A DNA stretch of 64,000 nucleotides from Acinetobacter chinensis (GTDB lineage: Bacteria > Pseudomonadota > Gammaproteobacteria > Pseudomonadales > Moraxellaceae). The translations under genes and the position numbers were made by a program. Location: contig NZ_CP032134.1 of the NCBI RefSeq assembly GCF_002165375.2, positions 62,001 through 126,000 on the forward strand, given 5' to 3'. The notes beneath the pieces were generated by a model. The model had not been told where the DNA came from. It saw only the letters and a list, made by a program, of their open reading frames with translations, and made no database searches. Shown here piece after piece: positions 61,453 through 64,000 of the stretch; positions within the stretch are counted from its first letter, which is position 1, and each line of letters starts with the position of its first letter.

Positions 61453-61583
61453 TTTATTAACTTACCTATTAAGGAAGATGGAATTTTGTGTGCACGTCAA
61501 TAAACTCAACAATCTTTACTTCATGTAAAAGTCTTTTAGAAGCTTAAGTGGGGTCATCGGATGCTTAAAATAACGTCCAATAA

Positions 61584-63239
61584 TTATCCAGTCTTTAATA
61601 AAACTTTTTCTATCTCTAAAATCAAATTTTTTTCTAAAAGTGATTTATGTAAATCTTTTTCTGTGAGAAATTGAGAATGAATAAAGCGTAAATCATCTTG
61701 AGATAATGTATCCCATTGATTAGGCTTTAAGTATTCTGATTTTTGGGGTATTAATTTAACAATATCGCTTGATGGATAGCTATCAGTAGATAATAAGTTA
61801 AAAATAATTGGAATAATCTGTTGGCGTGGAGCTGTTGGCTGCTCTTGATATGCAATCTTGATACATTCAATCAGGTGTTGTGGTTCATACTCATATTTGA
61901 ACATAGTATAAATACGACGCTCATCTTCAGTAATCAATTGTTTAAAAAGGTCTTCTGATGATTTATCAGCAGGTATACTTTTAATTTTTTGTTGAAGATC
62001 ATAAATTTTACGATCCATATCAGGGATAACTAAATCAGAATAGCGTGAAATTTTTTCAATATTTCCTGATCGTAAAGCATCAAGCATTGGATGTACTGGT
62101 TTCAATTCTTCATTATAAATTTGTTGTAATAACTTGGATGTAATTCTCTCTTTATTTGTTGCGATAGCCCTTAGTTGAGCAAGAACAAATAATTTCACTA
62201 CAATATCAATAATCCCTTGGCTCAAGTCATACCAAAGATGTCGAATATCATCTGATAAAAATTCATCCCTTTGGTTGAGTAATTGCTGTTTCCAAAGTTT
62301 ATCTGTAAAAGCTATCCATTCAGGGTTAAGCTGATTATCAATATATTCTTGTAATGGCTCCCAGAAAATGGCCCCAAAACCAGCTCCTCTACGTGCTGAG
62401 CGAAAATCAGCCTCAAAAATTTCTCTGGCTTTAGGTGTACCAATTAACATGATAGGTACACCAATAGTATTTACCATTGTGACAAAGAAATTTAACATCT
62501 CTTGAGGACCACCAGATTTTGAGCGACTTAAATGCTGGATCTCATCAATGACCAATAGCCCTAATGCATGAGCATTCGCTAGTTGTGACATTTTAGTGAG
62601 TAATGCCTGAATGTTGTAGCGTTTTAGCCCATATTGCTTTTCATATTGAGTATCAAGGACTTGATCTAATGCTCGGAAGAAATTTAAACAAATTTCTTTT
62701 AAGGAACCATTATGTGAACAATCAATTTTTAGGTAAACGACTTGCTCAATATTTAGATCAGGGTGGTAAATAACTTGAGGATAGGTTGAAAGAGTTCTAA
62801 TTAATGACGTCGTTTTTCCATATCCAGAACAGCCAATCAGAACCATACTTTGAGCTGTTGATTTCACACTTTCAAATCTAAAAGCTTTAAGATCACCTTT
62901 CTGTATACGCTCGTATCCGTTTTGTAGGTGTTTTTGAAGATCACCTGTACGTGGATTCCTTCCGACATACCCTCCACGAATCATCAACGAGATTCTTTCT
63001 GTTAAAAGGATGTGGTTATTAAGTGGTTGGAAGAACTCATCACTAAGACGAGCAATTGAATGTGAGCGTATGACTCGTGGGGCATTGAGATCTTGAAGTG
63101 AAGGATCTGAACTAGATCTTAAATGACGTGTCTGAGTGTAAGCTTCCAGTAAAGGCGGTAAAGCTTCAATGAATGGGTTGTCCTTATAGGCGGGGACGCC
63201 TGTATCTTGGTAAACAGCTTGAACCTTTAATGGATGCAT
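61584..63239 (-). CDS. tnsC: TnsC, Tn7-type AAA+ transposition regulator
   Basis: TnsC links target selectors (TnsD or TnsE) to the TnsAB transposase and confers target immunity. The 551-residue protein matches Tn7 TnsC (555) along its length: QAVYQDTGVPAYKDNPFIEALPPL, MIRGGYVGRNPRTGDLQKHLQNGYER, Walker A GCSGYGKTTSLIRTL (about residue 135), Walker B LLVIDEIQHLS (about 235) and MLIGTPKAREIFEADFRSARRGAGFG. It starts 7 bp after the tnsB stop. tnsD does not follow; instead cargo begins. Confidence 0.95.
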   Translation of the reverse strand: MHPLKVQAVYQDTGVPAYKDNPFIEALPPLLEAYTQTRHLRSSSDPSLQDLNAPRVIRSHSIARLSDEFFQPLNNHILLTERISLMIRGGYVGRNPRTGDLQKHLQNGYERIQKGDLKAFRFESVKSTAQSMVLIGCSGYGKTTSLIRTLSTYPQVIYHPDLNIEQVVYLKIDCSHNGSLKEICLNFFRALDQVLDTQYEKQYGLKRYNIQALLTKMSQLANAHALGLLVIDEIQHLSRSKSGGPQEMLNFFVTMVNTIGVPIMLIGTPKAREIFEADFRSARRGAGFGAIFWEPLQEYIDNQLNPEWIAFTDKLWKQQLLNQRDEFLSDDIRHLWYDLSQGIIDIVVKLFVLAQLRAIATNKERITSKLLQQIYNEELKPVHPMLDALRSGNIEKISRYSDLVIPDMDRKIYDLQQKIKSIPADKSSEDLFKQLITEDERRIYTMFKYEYEPQHLIECIKIAYQEQPTAPRQQIIPIIFNLLSTDSYPSSDIVKLIPQKSEYLKPNQWDTLSQDDLRFIHSQFLTEKDLHKSLLEKNLILEIEKVLLKTG

Positions 63240-63245
63240 GAAAAT

Positions 63246-64000
63246 TTACTCCTCATCATCACTGAATAGTCCAGGAGAGAATGGGAGACTATAGTCATCA
63301 TCATCTACTGATTTATTAAACTTTATAATATTAGCCATTTGTTGACTTTCTGGTAAAGGAGCTAAATTAGTTTTTTGCCTCTGTTCCTTTTTATTGGTTC
63401 GAATTTGGCTAATTCTTTCACGGTTTGATTGAGTTGATTTAGGTGTTTGCTTTTTTGCATTATCAATGATTGCTTGAACTGATCTTTTAAAAGCGATACT
63501 GTGTGGAGTTTCTGCATGTTTAGTATTCGCTTGCGCATATTTCTCAAGATATTGCTTGTCCCAAACCTCCCAAAAACTCATATTGGCATAAGCACGGCTC
63601 CGAATATTTAAGGAACAAGTCCAATAGGATTGGCTGGCAGAATTTGGGAAAAGATAGATTTTATTTGTGTTGTGAGGATCATATGCTGCTTTTAGGTTCT
63701 GAGGACGTTGTATTTCCTTACTACGGTGTAACCAGCCTTCTCGTAAGATTTCACTACTATTGTAATACAATCCCCATGCATTGATTCCTAGTGGGGAGAT
63801 TGAAACTTTGATCCGTGGCAACAAAGAAACTCGAAATTGTTCAGCATCAACTGTACGAAGCTTGCCCATACGGTTTTGAATTCCCCAATTCCAAAGGTGT
63901 AGTGGAATAGAAGGGATATCTTCAGGGATGTCCTCATCTCGATCATATTTTTCGAGAACATGATGATTGTTACGAAATAGAATCGCCTGAATAATAATTT
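63246..64000 (-). CDS. tnsB: TnsB transposase, C-terminal part (5' end off window)
   Basis: The last ~250 residues of TnsB, the DDE transposase that cuts the 3' ends and joins them to target DNA. The frame stays open to the window edge (residues before the internal Met read KYDRDEDIPEDIPSIPLHLWNWGIQNR). Seen here are the end of the catalytic core, the beta-barrel segment (VSLLPRIKVSISPLGINAWGLYYNS) and the basic and acidic tail that contacts TnsC. The DDE residues lie upstream, off the window. Confidence 0.92.
   Translation of the reverse strand, partial: IIIQAILFRNNHHVLEKYDRDEDIPEDIPSIPLHLWNWGIQNRMGKLRTVDAEQFRVSLLPRIKVSISPLGINAWGLYYNSSEILREGWLHRSKEIQRPQNLKAAYDPHNTNKIYLFPNSASQSYWTCSLNIRSRAYANMSFWEVWDKQYLEKYAQANTKHAETPHSIAFKRSVQAIIDNAKKQTPKSTQSNRERISQIRTNKKEQRQKTNLAPLPESQQMANIIKFNKSVDDDDYSLPFSPGLFSDDEE

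Larger units (their letters stand above)
61185..61583. other. Intergenic region with two perfect palindromes, cargo-tnsC boundary
   Basis: About 400 bp with no gene. It holds two perfect palindromes (listed separately) upstream of the DUF2946 gene, then 130 bp leading to the tnsC stop. This is where tnsD would begin in Tn7, so it is the junction at which cargo was inserted. No insertion sequence or repeat marks the join. Confidence 0.6.
31166..64000. mobile_element. Tn7-family transposon carrying defence, zinc-sparing and sulfide/oxidase cargo (right end off window)
   Basis: Left end at 31166; tnsE, tnsD, tnsC and the 3' part of tnsB are all on the minus strand. Proteins are close relatives of the Tn7 ones: TnsC opens with QAVYQDTGVPAYKDNPFIEALPPL and TnsD with NFPLPHPDELLYSSIARAGVY, both nearly Tn7-like. 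Cargo sits in two blocks: CBASS between tnsE and the left end, and about 22 kb between tnsD and tnsC. At least 32.8 kb lies in view. Confidence 0.88.

Noticed and set aside
61490..61583. Possible remnant of tnsD directly after tnsC
   Set aside because: The minus-strand reading gives a short open stretch (IGRYFKHPMTPLKLLKDFYMK is 21 residues at most), but it does not resemble the TnsD start and ends in a stop.
1..64000. CRISPR arrays, tRNA or rRNA genes, integron attC sites
   Set aside because: I saw no regularly spaced repeats, no tRNA cloverleaf with conserved arms and no integrase or attC arrays.

Overview
The window reads as the chromosome of an Acinetobacter species, probably not A. baumannii itself. 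The main evidence is a capsule (K) locus with the Acinetobacter gene set and order: wza-wzb-wzc on one strand, then gna, sugar genes, wzx, wzy, glycosyltransferases, itrB-qhbA-qhbB-gdr and galU-ugd-gpi-gne1-pgm. The usual A. baumannii flanks (fkpA and lldP) are not seen; here the locus follows dnaJ and dapB.

Layout. (1) 1-5.7 kb is core chromosome: the 3' part of an RND efflux permease, a small membrane protein, dnaJ, a small secreted protein, dapB and a START-domain secreted protein. (2) 5.7-31.1 kb is the capsule locus. Its genes predict a Wzy-type polysaccharide started with QuiNAc4NAc (ItrB), carrying a UDP-GlcNAc3NAcA-derived sugar (Gna plus DgaABC) and assembled by three further glycosyltransferases, so probably a tetrasaccharide unit. 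(3) At 31,166, only 40 bp upstream of pgm, a large Tn7-family transposon begins. Its left end has three TnsB-type binding sites. The rest of the window is inside the element, and the right end with tnsA and most of tnsB lies beyond base 64,000.

Inside the transposon, from the left end: a type III CBASS anti-phage operon (31.4-35.9 kb: SLOG-phosphorylase effector, CD-NTase, HORMA Cap7, TRIP13-like Cap6, DEDDh exonuclease); a divergent small membrane protein; tnsE and tnsD (36.6-39.7 kb); a zinc-starvation island (40.2-51.8 kb); a persulfide/sulfide module under a BigR-type repressor (51.9-57.2 kb); a cyanide-insensitive bd oxidase with a tiny DUF2474 subunit (58.0-60.6 kb); a His-rich DUF2946 protein; then tnsC and the end of tnsB. 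In Tn7 tnsABCDE is contiguous. Here about 22 kb of cargo separates tnsC from tnsD.

The most striking part is the zinc island. Two diverging transcription units, each with a perfect Zur-box palindrome, encode spare copies of housekeeping functions: PBP2, ThrRS, CysRS, dihydroorotase, gamma-carbonic anhydrase, HisI, FolE2 and Fur, plus a ZrlA-like lipoprotein peptidase, a Zur-type regulator and a ZigA/COG0523 GTPase. Several copies have lost exactly the residues that bind zinc in the normal protein: the Cys ligand of the PBP2 zinc site is Ser, half of the Fur structural Cys set is gone, and the first His of the dihydroorotase HxH is Gln. The ThrRS has lost its editing-site residues. The element looks like a transferable kit that keeps wall elongation, translation, pyrimidine, folate and histidine synthesis and iron regulation running without zinc, bundled with phage defence and sulfide/cyanide tolerance.
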